Assembly: GCF_037572415.1 (NCBI RefSeq)
Contig: NZ_JBBHLB010000001.1
Coordinates: forward strand, 372,001 to 436,000
From: Flavonifractor porci
GTDB lineage: Bacteria; Bacillota; Clostridia; Oscillospirales; Oscillospiraceae
Reading direction: 5' to 3'
DNA: 64,000 nucleotides
The notes beneath the pieces are model-generated. The model searched no databases and was not told the origin of the DNA. It saw nothing but the letters and a program-made list of their open reading frames with translations. The position numbers and the translations under genes were made by a program. This document shows positions 16,369 to 24,444 of this stretch, piece after piece. Numbering within the stretch: position 1 is the first letter of the stretch; every line of letters begins with the position of its first letter.

Positions 16369-16903
16369 ATCCCTCCCTCGTCAACTGTTCCTTCAGCTTC
16401 ATTCGTCCCCGCCGCAGCTTGGTCTTGACGGTGGACAGGTTCAGATCCATCCGGCGGGCGATCTCCGGCATGGTCTGGGCGTAGTAGTAATAGCGGAGAA
16501 AGATCTCCCGCTCCTGATCGGGCAGGGCGTCCACCGCCGCCCGCACCAGCCGCCCCTCCTCCGCCCGGGCCAGCTGATCCGCCGGGTCGGCCTGACCGGG
16601 AATCTCCAGGGCCTCCCCCTCCAGGGGCAGGGTCCGCCCCACCTGACGCAGCCTGTTGCGGGCCTTGTGCCGGGCCACGGCGGCCAGCCATACCTTGATC
16701 TGACCGGGCCGCAGGTCCTCCGCCTGGTCCCAGGCGGCCAGAAACACGTCGGACACCACTTCTTCCCCGTCCTCCGGCGGCATGGCGCGGCCCAGAATAT
16801 GCCACACCACCGCGGAGACATAGGGCAGATAGGCGTCCATCAGCTTCTCCAGCCCCGCCGGGTCTCCCGCCCGCAGCTGTCTGATGATGGTCGTCTCTCT
16901 CAT
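16352..16903 (-). CDS. ECF-type RNA polymerase sigma factor
   Basis: A 183-residue sigma-70 family protein with region 2 at about residues 20-85 (YLPYVSAVVWHILG...EEVVSDVFLAAWDQAEDLRP) and region 4 at about 115-175 (LPDQEREIFLRYYYYAQTMP, EIARRMDLNLSTVKTKLRRG). It directs polymerase to a small stress regulon, probably including its own operon. ATG 16903 lies behind GAAGGAG. Upstream on the minus strand TGAAACTTTTCC (from 16973) resembles an ECF -35 element, and a TATGAT is at 16947-16942, but the spacing is long, so autoregulation is only suggested. It is divergent from blaI. Confidence 0.92.
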   Translation of the reverse strand: MRETTIIRQLRAGDPAGLEKLMDAYLPYVSAVVWHILGRAMPPEDGEEVVSDVFLAAWDQAEDLRPGQIKVWLAAVARHKARNRLRQVGRTLPLEGEALEIPGQADPADQLARAEEGRLVRAAVDALPDQEREIFLRYYYYAQTMPEIARRMDLNLSTVKTKLRRGRMKLKEQLTREGYVHEG

Positions 16904-16983
16904 AGGGTCACTCCTTCGGGAAGTGGAAAGCGCTTTCGTCTATCATATCACAGCAGAGGCCGGAAAAGTTTCAGTGGTTTTGG

Positions 16984-17041
16984 TTGACAACTGTCTACCA
17001 TTGTGCTATGCTCCAATCAGAAGAGGTAGACAACTGTACAC
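16984..17041 (+). promoter_or_regulatory. blaI promoter with two BlaI-type operators
   Basis: TTGACA (16984-16989), a 17-base spacer and TATGCT (17007-17012). Two copies of a GTAGACA-nn-TGTCTAC dyad overlap it: TTGACAACTGTCTAC (16984-16998), lying on the -35, and GTAGACAACTGTACAC (17026-17041), just downstream of the start site. Both share GACAACTGT. The layout implies autorepression by BlaI. Confidence 0.82.
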
Positions 17042-17058
17042 CAATGGAGGGATGCCCT

Positions 17059-17436
17059 ATGAAGATCCACCTGTCCGACGGCGAATGGAAGCTGATGGAC
17101 CGCCTGTGGGAGGACGGTCCGGCCACCATCACCCAGCTGACCCACGCGCTGGAGGGGGAGACCGGCTGGTCCAAGCATACCATCATCACCATGCTCTCCC
17201 GGCTGGAGGCCAAGGGAGCGGTGACCCACCATGAGGAGGGCCGGGCCAAGGAGTACACCCCCCTGCTCCCCCGCCAGCAGGCGGAGGAGACCGCCACCCG
17301 CCACTTTCTGGACAAGGTATACGGCGGCAGCCTGGGGCTGATGATGAGCGCCCTGGTGGACAGCCGGGCTTTGACCCAGGAGGACATTGACCAGCTCTCC
17401 GCCATTCTGGAGCAGGCAAAGGAGGAGTCGTCATGA
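17059..17436 (+). CDS. blaI: BlaI/MecI/CopY family transcriptional repressor
   Basis: A 125-residue winged-helix repressor. LSDGEWKLMDRLWEDGPATI and WSKHTIITMLSRLEAKGAVT form the DNA-binding domain, and the C-terminal helices (LDQLSAILEQ-type end) dimerise. In this family cleavage triggered by a BlaR1/MecR1 membrane protease relieves repression. The start is ATG 17059 behind TGGAGGG; the frame is open further upstream, but that stretch overlaps the promoter. The stop overlaps the next ATG (ATGA), coupling it to the BlaR1-like gene. Target genes beyond its own operon are not visible. Confidence 0.9.
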   Translation: MKIHLSDGEWKLMDRLWEDGPATITQLTHALEGETGWSKHTIITMLSRLEAKGAVTHHEEGRAKEYTPLLPRQQAEETATRHFLDKVYGGSLGLMMSALVDSRALTQEDIDQLSAILEQAKEESS

Positions 17437-19766
17437 AAGAAGTGGTCCTCACCGCGTCGGTGCTGATTTTAGCCCTGATCCTGTTCCGGTTTCTCTTCCG
17501 CACCGCCATCCCCCGCCGGGTGCAGTACGCCCTGTGGGCGCTGGTGCTGGTGCGGCTGCTGGTGCCGGTGCAGCTGCCCGCCCTGCCCGTTGTTTCGGTG
17601 CTGGATGTGAGCCGGCAGGCCGGGCAGCAGCTCACCGCCGTACTGGAGCGGCCGGTGGAGGTCCCCACCCAACCAGCCGCCGAACCGATTCCGGACAACA
17701 CCCAGACCCAGGTGATCCAGAACATCCCCACCGCCGGAGAGAGCAGCGCCGCCCTCCCCGCCCCCACCGTCTCCCTGGCCCAGGTGCTGGACGTGGTGTG
17801 GAAGGTGGGTATGGCCGCTATGGCCGCCTTCTTCCTCCTTGCCAACCTGCGGTTCCGGCGGAGGCTGCGAAAGAGCCGGGTCCCCTTCCGGGCGGAGGGC
17901 TGTCCCCTGCCGGTGTATCTCAGCGACCGGCTCTCCTCCCCCTGTCTGGTGGGACTGGTGCGGCCCGCCATTTACCTGACCCCCGCCGCCGTCCAGTCGG
18001 ACCGTCTGGACTATGTGCTCCTCCATGAGCGCACCCACGCCAAGCATCTGGACTCCCTGTGGGCCCTGCTGCGGTGCGTGTGTCTCACCGTCTACTGGTT
18101 CCACCCCCTGGTGTGGGCGGCGGCGATCCTGTCCCGCGCCGACTGCGAGCTGGCCTGTGACGAGGGGGCCATGGCGGCGCTGGACCACAGCGGGCGGCTG
18201 GCCTATGGCCGCACGTTGCTGGCCCTGGTGCCGGTGCGGGGCAAACCGACCAATCCTCTGCTGGCCGCCACCACCATGACCTCCGGCAAGCGGCAGATGA
18301 AGGACCGCATCACCCGCATCGCCCACCAGAAGCGTCCCATCCTGGCCGCCGTGCTGGCGGCGGTGGTGCTGGCAGGTCTGGCGGCGGCCTGTACCTTCTC
18401 CGGACCCCGGACCGCCGTATATGAGGACGGGATCTTCACCCTGTCCCTTTCCGACCTGTCCCCCTACTCCGCCCCTGCCGTGCCCCAAAATCCCACCATC
18501 GAGCAGCACTTCGACCTGGACTCCTATGTTGAGCGCGGCGAAACCCCACCCTGGACCATGCGGGAGGGTCCCAGAAGCGAGAACGCCGGCGCCATGCTCT
18601 TCCTACAGCGCAAGCAGTCCGGCAGCATGGATGGGCTGCAGGAGACCTACCAGCTGTTTTACTACCTGGACCTGATGGGCACCGACGGTTTCATCACCTC
18701 CTATCCCGGCGTGCCGTCGGAGCGGCAGGATGAATGGTTCTACGACCTGTTTGCCGTGGACGAGGAAGGAAACCGTTCCCTGCTGGCGGAGACCTACGGC
18801 AGCGCCGGCGGTCAGCTGCTGACCCAGGACCTGAACGGGGACGGGAAGGAGGAGCTGATCACCGACCGGCAGCTCCTGCTCCAGTGGGAGGATACCCTCT
18901 ACGCCGTGAACTACGCCGACCTGCTGACCCAGCGCTGGCCCGCCTTCCGCACTCTGGAGGGGGCCAGACTGTCCGCCAGAGGCAGCTGTATCCTGCTTTC
19001 CGGCACGACGGAGGATGAAACCGGCACGATCACCTCCTTCCTGCGTACCCTCACCTTCAGCGGGGACACCCTCACGGTGGACCAGCCTGCCGCCGGGACC
19101 GGGGAACCTGTCGCCGTTCCACTGGAGGAGCTGACGGTGTATGAAGAGCTCAGCGACCCCCAGCCCGAGCCTTGGAGGGAGTCCATTCGGTTCGGCGCCA
19201 AGTTCGACGACCCGTTCTACTTCGGCCTCTACACCCTGAAGGACGGCACCTGTGTTCCCCGGATCACCCTGGAGAACGATGACGTGGTGCCCTCCTTTGA
19301 CCGTCTCCCCCTGGGGGTCGTGTCCGGCAACCGGTGGCTGGACGACTTCCCCGCCCTGCTGGGCTACCAGGGCCTGCTGGCGGGCTGGAGCAATGACTCC
19401 AAGGAGGTCAACTGGACCATCGACCTGTACCGCTGGAACCAGGAGGAGGGTCTGGTCCGCTTCCTGCGGGCAGAGAGCACTCTCCGGGGAAATGTCAGCA
19501 TGGTGGACCTGAACGGGGACGGGGACTGCGAGCTGATCACCGACAAGCAGCTCTTCTTCCGCCGGGACGGGACCATCTACACCGTCACCTATGCGGACTT
19601 TTTAAAGGAGCACTGGCCCGCCTTCCGCAGTCTGGACACCGCCGCCGCCGATCCCCTGGAGGGCTGCGTGGTGCTGGCGGGCACCTGCGCCGACGAAAAC
19701 GGCCAGACCGTCTCCTTCTTCCGGCGGCTCTATCTGGAGGACTCCGGTCTGATCCTGGGGGATTGA
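17433..19766 (+). CDS. BlaR1-like M56 membrane metallopeptidase with a duplicated extracytoplasmic sensor
   Basis: 777 residues. The N-terminal M56 domain (about residues 1-320) has several membrane helices, the zinc motif LLHERTHAKHLD and the downstream ELACDEGAM glutamate, then a membrane segment AAVLAAVVLAGLAAACTF near residue 310. In classical BlaR1 a penicillin-binding sensor follows. Here the outer part (about 340-777) instead holds two related modules, each with a DLNGDG-type calcium-loop motif followed by ELITD-QL, Y-V-YAD and WPAFR (around residues 465-510 and 690-735). The ligand is thus probably not a beta-lactam bound by a transpeptidase fold. It should cleave or trigger the adjacent BlaI repressor. 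Overlap with blaI is four bases. Confidence 0.85.
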   Translation: MKEVVLTASVLILALILFRFLFRTAIPRRVQYALWALVLVRLLVPVQLPALPVVSVLDVSRQAGQQLTAVLERPVEVPTQPAAEPIPDNTQTQVIQNIPTAGESSAALPAPTVSLAQVLDVVWKVGMAAMAAFFLLANLRFRRRLRKSRVPFRAEGCPLPVYLSDRLSSPCLVGLVRPAIYLTPAAVQSDRLDYVLLHERTHAKHLDSLWALLRCVCLTVYWFHPLVWAAAILSRADCELACDEGAMAALDHSGRLAYGRTLLALVPVRGKPTNPLLAATTMTSGKRQMKDRITRIAHQKRPILAAVLAAVVLAGLAAACTFSGPRTAVYEDGIFTLSLSDLSPYSAPAVPQNPTIEQHFDLDSYVERGETPPWTMREGPRSENAGAMLFLQRKQSGSMDGLQETYQLFYYLDLMGTDGFITSYPGVPSERQDEWFYDLFAVDEEGNRSLLAETYGSAGGQLLTQDLNGDGKEELITDRQLLLQWEDTLYAVNYADLLTQRWPAFRTLEGARLSARGSCILLSGTTEDETGTITSFLRTLTFSGDTLTVDQPAAGTGEPVAVPLEELTVYEELSDPQPEPWRESIRFGAKFDDPFYFGLYTLKDGTCVPRITLENDDVVPSFDRLPLGVVSGNRWLDDFPALLGYQGLLAGWSNDSKEVNWTIDLYRWNQEEGLVRFLRAESTLRGNVSMVDLNGDGDCELITDKQLFFRRDGTIYTVTYADFLKEHWPAFRSLDTAAADPLEGCVVLAGTCADENGQTVSFFRRLYLEDSGLILGD

Positions 19767-19776
19767 CCCCAATGAG

Positions 19777-19810
19777 AAAAGGCGGACGGCCATATGGCCG
19801 TCCGCCTCTT
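19777..19810 (+). terminator. Terminator after the BlaR1-like gene
   Basis: Perfect palindrome GGCGGACGGCC/GGCCGTCCGCC flanked by AAAA and CTCTTT. It can serve both strands. Confidence 0.85.
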
Positions 19811-19829
19811 TGCGTCTCGATGAAACGCC

Positions 19830-20336
19830 CTATGTCTCCCGCCAGCCCCCCAGCACATGGAGGTACCGGATATCCCGGAAGGCATAATTGCTCAAAGGCT
19901 TCCGGTCCACGTCGTAGGAGTGGGCGGCCACCAGGGTATTGCGCAGGGTGGGCCGTGCCCCTACCTGGACCACCACGGCGGTATGGGTAAACACGTCCCC
20001 CTGGGGGCTGAACTGGACCAGATCCCCCGGCAGCAGCAGGTCCAGACCGGTTTCCACGGCATAGGGGCCGGGGCGGACCTGGATCTGGGTCAGGTAGCGG
20101 TAGAGAAACTCCACTCCGGTCCAGGCCGGGGCCTTGTTGTTGGCGTCCAGGTAGTACCAGCCATAGTCCGGGGTGTAGTCCATCACCCCAATGCCGGCAT
20201 ACAGGCACTGGGAAGCGAAGCTGGTGCAGTCGCCCCCCACCTCCTCATAGTCGTAATAGGCCGGGTTGCGGCCAAAGGCCCAGCGGTGGGCGTAGCGCAC
20301 GGCGGCACGGCGGTCGTATGGAACAGGCTCCCACAT
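19830..20336 (-). CDS. Amidase-domain (NlpC/P60-like, Amidase_6) protein
   Basis: A 168-residue protein with the putative amidase domain pattern. YDRRAAVRYAHRWAFGRNPAYYDYE is the N-terminal helix region, and EVGGDCTSFASQCLYAG carries the expected catalytic Cys. GDLVQFSPQGDVFTHTAVV holds the catalytic His, with AHSYDVDRKPLSNY at the end. The family cleaves amide bonds in cell-wall or related peptides and is frequent in spore formers. No signal peptide is visible from ATG 20336 (behind GGGAAGGGAG), so it acts in the cytoplasm or is released by lysis. Monocistronic. Confidence 0.8.
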   Translation of the reverse strand: MWEPVPYDRRAAVRYAHRWAFGRNPAYYDYEEVGGDCTSFASQCLYAGIGVMDYTPDYGWYYLDANNKAPAWTGVEFLYRYLTQIQVRPGPYAVETGLDLLLPGDLVQFSPQGDVFTHTAVVVQVGARPTLRNTLVAAHSYDVDRKPLSNYAFRDIRYLHVLGGWRET

Positions 20337-20385
20337 AACAGTTCTCTCCCTTCCCGCCATTCTATGCGGCAGCGGGTCAGGGCGC

Positions 20386-20417
20386 AAAAAAAGGAGAGGG
20401 TCTCCCCTCTCCTTTTT
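20386..20417 (-). terminator. Terminator after fba
   Basis: Stem AAAAAGGAGAGGG / CCCTCTCCTTTTT; a T run follows on the minus strand. Confidence 0.88.
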
Positions 20418-20432
20418 GGATGCGTGATTGGA

Positions 20433-21398
20433 TCAGGCCTTGCCGTCGCAGCCCAGGACGTTGATGAGCTTGTGCTTCACCAGCTCCTTGATGGCGGCAC
20501 GGGCGGGCTTCAGGTACTCACGAGGATCGAACTTGTCAGGATGCTCGTGGAAGAACTGACGGATGGTGCCGGTCATGGCCAGGCGCAGGTCGGAGTCGAT
20601 GTTGATCTTACACACAGCGCCCCGGGCGGCCTGACGCAGCTGCTCCTCGGGGATACCCACAGCGTCGGGCATCTTACCGCCATTCTCGTTGACCATCTTC
20701 ACGAACTCCTGAGGCACGGAAGAGGAGCCATGGAGTACGATGGGGAAGCCGGGCAGACGGCGTACGACCTCGTCCAGGATGTCGAAGCGCAGGGGCGGGG
20801 GAACCAGTTCGCCCTTCTCATTGCGGGTGCACTGAGCGGCGGTGAACTTGTAAGCGCCGTGGCTGGTGCCGATGGCGATGGCCAGGGAGTCACAGCCGGT
20901 CTTGGCCACGAACTCCTCCACCTCCTCGGGGCGGGTGTAGTGGGAGTCCTCGGCGGAAACCTGGACCTCGTCCTCCACGCCGGCCAGCGCGCCCAGCTCG
21001 GCCTCGACGACGACGCCGTGATCGTGGGCGTACTCCACCACCTTCTTGGTGATCTCAATATTCTCGGCGAAAGGCTTGGAAGAGGCGTCGATCATGACGG
21101 AGGTAAAGCCGCCGTCGATGCAGCTCTTGCAGGTCTCGAAGCTGTCGCCGTGGTCCAGGTGCAGGCAGATGGGCAGACCGGTCTCGATGATGGCGGCCTC
21201 CACCAGCTTGACCAGGTAGGTGTGGTTGGCGTAGGCGCGGGCGCCCTTGGACACCTGAAGGATCAGGGGAGCGTTGACTTCCTTGGCAGCTTCGGTGATG
21301 CCCTGGACAATCTCCATGTTATTGACATTGAAGGCGCCGATGGCGTAGCCGCCGTTGTAGGCCTTCTGGAACATTTCCTTGGTAGTTACGAGAGGCAT
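20433..21398 (-). CDS. fba: Fructose-bisphosphate aldolase, class II
   Basis: A 321-residue zinc aldolase that splits fructose 1,6-bisphosphate to dihydroxyacetone phosphate and glyceraldehyde 3-phosphate. Zinc and catalytic motifs are visible: CLHLDHGDSFETCKS, EAELGALAGVEDEV, GTSHGAYKF and IVLHGSSSVP, then NIDSDLRLAMTGTIR for phosphate binding. The frame is open far upstream over the divergent pfp gene, but the real start is ATG 21398 behind AAGGAGATGACAACT. It has its own promoter at 21430-21458, overlapping that of pfp. The two products are consecutive enzymes of glycolysis. Confidence 0.96.
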   Translation of the reverse strand: MPLVTTKEMFQKAYNGGYAIGAFNVNNMEIVQGITEAAKEVNAPLILQVSKGARAYANHTYLVKLVEAAIIETGLPICLHLDHGDSFETCKSCIDGGFTSVMIDASSKPFAENIEITKKVVEYAHDHGVVVEAELGALAGVEDEVQVSAEDSHYTRPEEVEEFVAKTGCDSLAIAIGTSHGAYKFTAAQCTRNEKGELVPPPLRFDILDEVVRRLPGFPIVLHGSSSVPQEFVKMVNENGGKMPDAVGIPEEQLRQAARGAVCKINIDSDLRLAMTGTIRQFFHEHPDKFDPREYLKPARAAIKELVKHKLINVLGCDGKA

Positions 21399-21429
21399 AG
21401 TTGTCATCTCCTTTTCTTGATGCACCATG

Positions 21430-21458
21430 ATTTTAACAGGTCTCCTTGATAATTTCAA
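21430..21458 (-). promoter_or_regulatory. fba promoter
   Basis: On the minus strand TTGAAA (21458-21453), 17 bases, TAAAAT (21435-21430). Its -35 is interleaved with that of the opposite pfp promoter. Confidence 0.7.
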
Positions 21459-21474
21459 GAGGACGTGGTATGAT
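21446..21474 (+). promoter_or_regulatory. pfp promoter
   Basis: TTGATA (21446-21451), 17 bases, TATGAT (21469-21474). AGGAGG at 21517-21522 precedes the ATG by eight bases. Confidence 0.75.
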
Positions 21475-21530
21475 ATTCCCGCAAAATCTAAATTTGTAAA
21501 AAATTTTTCATTCAACAGGAGGCAACTTTC

Positions 21531-22772
21531 ATGAGTGAACTGAGAGGCGCTTGCATCATCGGCCAGTCCGGCGGCCCCACCGCCGTCATCAACGCCAGCG
21601 CTCTGGGCGTGATCCGCACCGCCCTGGACACCGACTGCATCACCCGAGTGCTGGGCGCCGCCCACGGCATCAAGGGCGTGCTGGACGACAAGCTGTACGA
21701 TATGGGCCAGGAGGACGCCGCCGAGCTGGATCTGCTCAAGTACACCCCCTCCTCCGCTCTGGGCTCCTGCCGCTATAAGCTGGCCGACCCCGACAAGGAC
21801 GATACTGATTACAAGCGTATCCTTCAGATCTTCCAGAAGTACGACGTGCGCTACTTCTTCTATAACGGCGGCAACGACTCCATGGATACCTGCAACAAGA
21901 TCTCCAAGTATATGCAGAAGGTGGGCTATGAATGCCGCATCATGGGCGTGCCCAAGACCATCGACAACGACCTGAACGGCACCGACCACTGCCCCGGCTT
22001 CGCTTCCGCCGCCAAGTATATCGCCACCTCCTGCGCCGAGGTGTGGCAGGACGCCCATGTCTATGACACCGGCATGGTCACCGTCATTGAGATCATGGGC
22101 CGTCACGCCGGCTGGCTGGCCGGCTCCGCCGCCCTGGCTTCCGTGGCCGGCTGCGGCCCCGACCTGGTCTACCTGCCCGAGACCGACTTCGACATGGACC
22201 AGTTCGTCAAGGACGTGACCGACATCTACAACAAGACCGGCAAGTGCATGGTTGCCGTGTCCGAGGGCATCCACTACGCCGACGGCCGCTTCGTCTCCGA
22301 GGCCGAGACCTCCGCCACCGATGGCTTCGGCCACGCGCAGCTGGGCGGCCTGGCCGTTAAGCTGGCCGACATCATCAAGAACAAGACCGGCGCCAAGGTG
22401 CGCGGCATCGAGCTGTCCCTGCTGCAGCGCTGCGGCTCTCACGTGGGCTCCAAGACCGACATCGACGAGGCCTTCCTGGCGGGTAAGACCGCCGTGGAGG
22501 CCGCTGTGGCCGGCACCACCGACAAGATGGTGGCCTTCCAGTGTACCCGCGACGGCGGCTACAAGTGCGAGACCGTACTGCAGCCCCTGGACATCGTGGC
22601 CAACTTCGAGAAGAAGGTGCCCCGCGAGTGGATTAACGAGGCCGGCAACGGCGTCAATCAGGCGTTCATCGACTACGTCCTGCCTCTCATCCAGGGCGAG
22701 GCCAACGGCCCCAAGGAGCACTCCCTGCCCCGCTTTGCCCGCCTGAAGAAGGTCCTTACCACCGAGATGTAA
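21531..22772 (+). CDS. pfp: 6-phosphofructokinase, pyrophosphate-dependent type
   Basis: 413 residues, longer than PfkA. The donor motif reads FFYNGGNDSMDT rather than GGDG, and the catalytic stretch is MGVPKTIDNDLNGTDH. The PKTIDND form and the Asp after GGN are the recognised marks of pyrophosphate use. EIMGRHAGWLAGSAALAS binds fructose 6-phosphate. It makes fructose 1,6-bisphosphate reversibly with PPi, which saves ATP in fermenters. It is divergent from fba with overlapping promoters. An ATP-type pfkA is also present at 12.7 kb. Donor specificity is inferred from motif only. Confidence 0.9.
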   Translation: MSELRGACIIGQSGGPTAVINASALGVIRTALDTDCITRVLGAAHGIKGVLDDKLYDMGQEDAAELDLLKYTPSSALGSCRYKLADPDKDDTDYKRILQIFQKYDVRYFFYNGGNDSMDTCNKISKYMQKVGYECRIMGVPKTIDNDLNGTDHCPGFASAAKYIATSCAEVWQDAHVYDTGMVTVIEIMGRHAGWLAGSAALASVAGCGPDLVYLPETDFDMDQFVKDVTDIYNKTGKCMVAVSEGIHYADGRFVSEAETSATDGFGHAQLGGLAVKLADIIKNKTGAKVRGIELSLLQRCGSHVGSKTDIDEAFLAGKTAVEAAVAGTTDKMVAFQCTRDGGYKCETVLQPLDIVANFEKKVPREWINEAGNGVNQAFIDYVLPLIQGEANGPKEHSLPRFARLKKVLTTEM

Positions 22773-22782
22773 GTAAAACACT

Positions 22783-22822
22783 AAAAAGGAGCCGTTCCCA
22801 CCACGGGTACGGCTCCTTTTTG
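22783..22822 (+). terminator. Terminator after pfp
   Basis: AAAAAGGAGCCGT / ACGGCTCCTTTTT stem around a C/G-rich loop, ten bases past the stop. Confidence 0.88.
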
Positions 22823-22831
22823 TATGCCGGG

Positions 22832-22861
22832 AAAAAGAAGAGGCGGCACTGCCGCCTCTTC
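22832..22861 (-). terminator. Terminator after leuB
   Basis: GAAGAGGCGGC / GCCGCCTCTTC stem, then a T run on the minus strand. Confidence 0.85.
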
Positions 22862-22871
22862 CCTGTTTTCG

Positions 22872-23948
22872 TCAGATTTTGGCGCAGATGAGATCGCCCA
22901 TCTGCCTGGTGCCGATGGGGGTGACACCCGGCTCGGCGATGTCGGCGGTGCGCCAGCCCTCGGCCAGCACCGCGTCCACGGCGGCTTCCACCGCGTCGGC
23001 CTCGGCGGCCAGGCGGAAGGAGTAGCGGAACATCATGGCCACCGACAGGATGGTGGCGATGGGATTGGCCTTGTCCTGGCCGGCGATGTCGGGGGCGGAG
23101 CCGTGGATGGGCTCGTAGAGGCCGGGGGCGGTGTCGCCGATGGAGGCGGAGGGCAGCAGGCCGATGGAGCCGGTGACCATGGAGGCCTCGTCGGACAGGA
23201 TGTCGCCGAACATATTCTCGGTGACCACCACGTCGAACTGGCCGGGGTCCCGGACCAGCTGCATGGCGCAGTTGTCCACCAGCACGTCCTCGTACTGCAC
23301 GTCGGAATACTCCTCCGCCAGCCGGTGCATGACGCTCCGCCACAGCCGGGAGGTCTCCAGCACGTTGGCCTTGTCCACGCTGGACACCTTCTTCCGGCGG
23401 AGCCGGGCCAGCTCGAAGGCCCGGCGGCCGATGCGCTCGATTTCCTGCTCGGAGTAAGCCATCCGGTCGGCGGCTTCCATGCCACGATCCTCGGTCTGGT
23501 ACTTCTCCCGCTGGCCGAAGTAGATGCCGCCGGTGAGTTCCCGGACCATCATCAGGTCAATGCCCTTCTCGGTGGTCTCCTTCTTCAGGGGGCAGGCGTC
23601 GGCCATAGCGGGCCGCAGGGCGGCGGGGCGCAGGTTGGCGTACAGGCCCAGGTCCTTGCGGATGGCCAGCAGAGCGGTCTCGGGCCGCTGCTCGGCGGGC
23701 TTGTCGGAGCCCCACTTGGGGCCGCCCACAGCGCCCAGCAGCACGGCGTCGCAGGCTTTGCACTTCTCGGCGGTGCCGTCGGGGTAGCTCTTCCCCACCG
23801 CGTCGGTGGCGCAGCCGCCCAGCAGCACGTCCTCATAGGTAAAGCTGTGGCCGAAACGTTTGCCCACGGCCTCCAGCACCTTGACGGCCTCGCCCACTAC
23901 CTCGGGGCCGATGCCGTCGCCCCGGATCAAAGCAATTTTGTAATTCAT
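22872..23948 (-). CDS. leuB: 3-isopropylmalate dehydrogenase
   Basis: A 358-residue NAD-dependent enzyme that oxidises and decarboxylates 3-isopropylmalate in leucine synthesis. Motifs: IRGDGIGPEVVGEA, GAVGGPKWG, ELTGGIYFGQR, DKANVLETSRLW, and the signature NMFGDILSDEASMVTGSIG with the metal-binding Asp residues; EPIHGSAPDIAGQDKANP is the NAD-binding end. The start is ATG 23948, overlapping the leuD stop by four bases; open frame further upstream is a shadow of leuD. Last gene of leuC-leuD-leuB. Confidence 0.96.
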   Translation of the reverse strand: MNYKIALIRGDGIGPEVVGEAVKVLEAVGKRFGHSFTYEDVLLGGCATDAVGKSYPDGTAEKCKACDAVLLGAVGGPKWGSDKPAEQRPETALLAIRKDLGLYANLRPAALRPAMADACPLKKETTEKGIDLMMVRELTGGIYFGQREKYQTEDRGMEAADRMAYSEQEIERIGRRAFELARLRRKKVSSVDKANVLETSRLWRSVMHRLAEEYSDVQYEDVLVDNCAMQLVRDPGQFDVVVTENMFGDILSDEASMVTGSIGLLPSASIGDTAPGLYEPIHGSAPDIAGQDKANPIATILSVAMMFRYSFRLAAEADAVEAAVDAVLAEGWRTADIAEPGVTPIGTRQMGDLICAKI

Positions 23949-24430
23949 TTCGCCACACCTCGCGCTTTCAGGGAGTTGAGCAGTCCGCCGGCCTGGATGA
24001 TGTTGTCCACGAAGGCCGGGAAGGGGGCGGCCTGCCAGGTCTTGCCCTGAGTCTCGTCGGTGATGGTGCCGGTGGCGAAGTCCACGCTGACGGTGTCCCC
24101 CGCCTGGATGGCGGCGGCGGCCTCGGGGCTCTCCATGATGGGCAGGCCGATGTTGATGGCGTTGCGGTAGAAGATGCGGGCAAAGGAGGGGGCGATGACG
24201 CACTTCACGCCGCAGGCCTTGATGGACAGGGGCGCGTGCTCCCGGGAGGAGCCGCAGCCAAAGTTGGCCCCGGCCACAATGATGTCGCCCTGCTCCACAG
24301 TGGAGGCGAAGCTGGCGTCGATGTCCTCCATGCAGTGGGAGGCCAGGGATTTTTCGTCGGGGGCGTTGAGGTACCGGGCGGGAATGATCACGTCGGTATC
24401 CACGTTGTCGCCGTACTTATATACTTTCAT
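23945..24430 (-). CDS. leuD: 3-isopropylmalate dehydratase small subunit
   Basis: 161 residues, the short archaeal/clostridial type of the isopropylmalate isomerase swivel domain: VYKYGDNVDTDVIIPARYL at the start and ANFGCGSSREHAPLSIKACG as substrate loop. It pairs with LeuC to convert 2- to 3-isopropylmalate. 14 bases separate it from leuC and four bases overlap leuB. Confidence 0.95.
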   Translation of the reverse strand: MKVYKYGDNVDTDVIIPARYLNAPDEKSLASHCMEDIDASFASTVEQGDIIVAGANFGCGSSREHAPLSIKACGVKCVIAPSFARIFYRNAINIGLPIMESPEAAAAIQAGDTVSVDFATGTITDETQGKTWQAAPFPAFVDNIIQAGGLLNSLKARGVAK

Positions 24431-24444
24431 GCCTGAAAACCTCC

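Noticed and set aside
21399..22781. An N-terminal extension of fba across the divergent pfp gene
   Set aside because: The extension is the complement of pfp. The true start at 21398 has a good ribosome site and the family's usual beginning.
23949..24203. An N-terminal extension of leuB
   Set aside because: It lies over leuD in another frame; the IRGDGIGPEV start fits ATG 23948.
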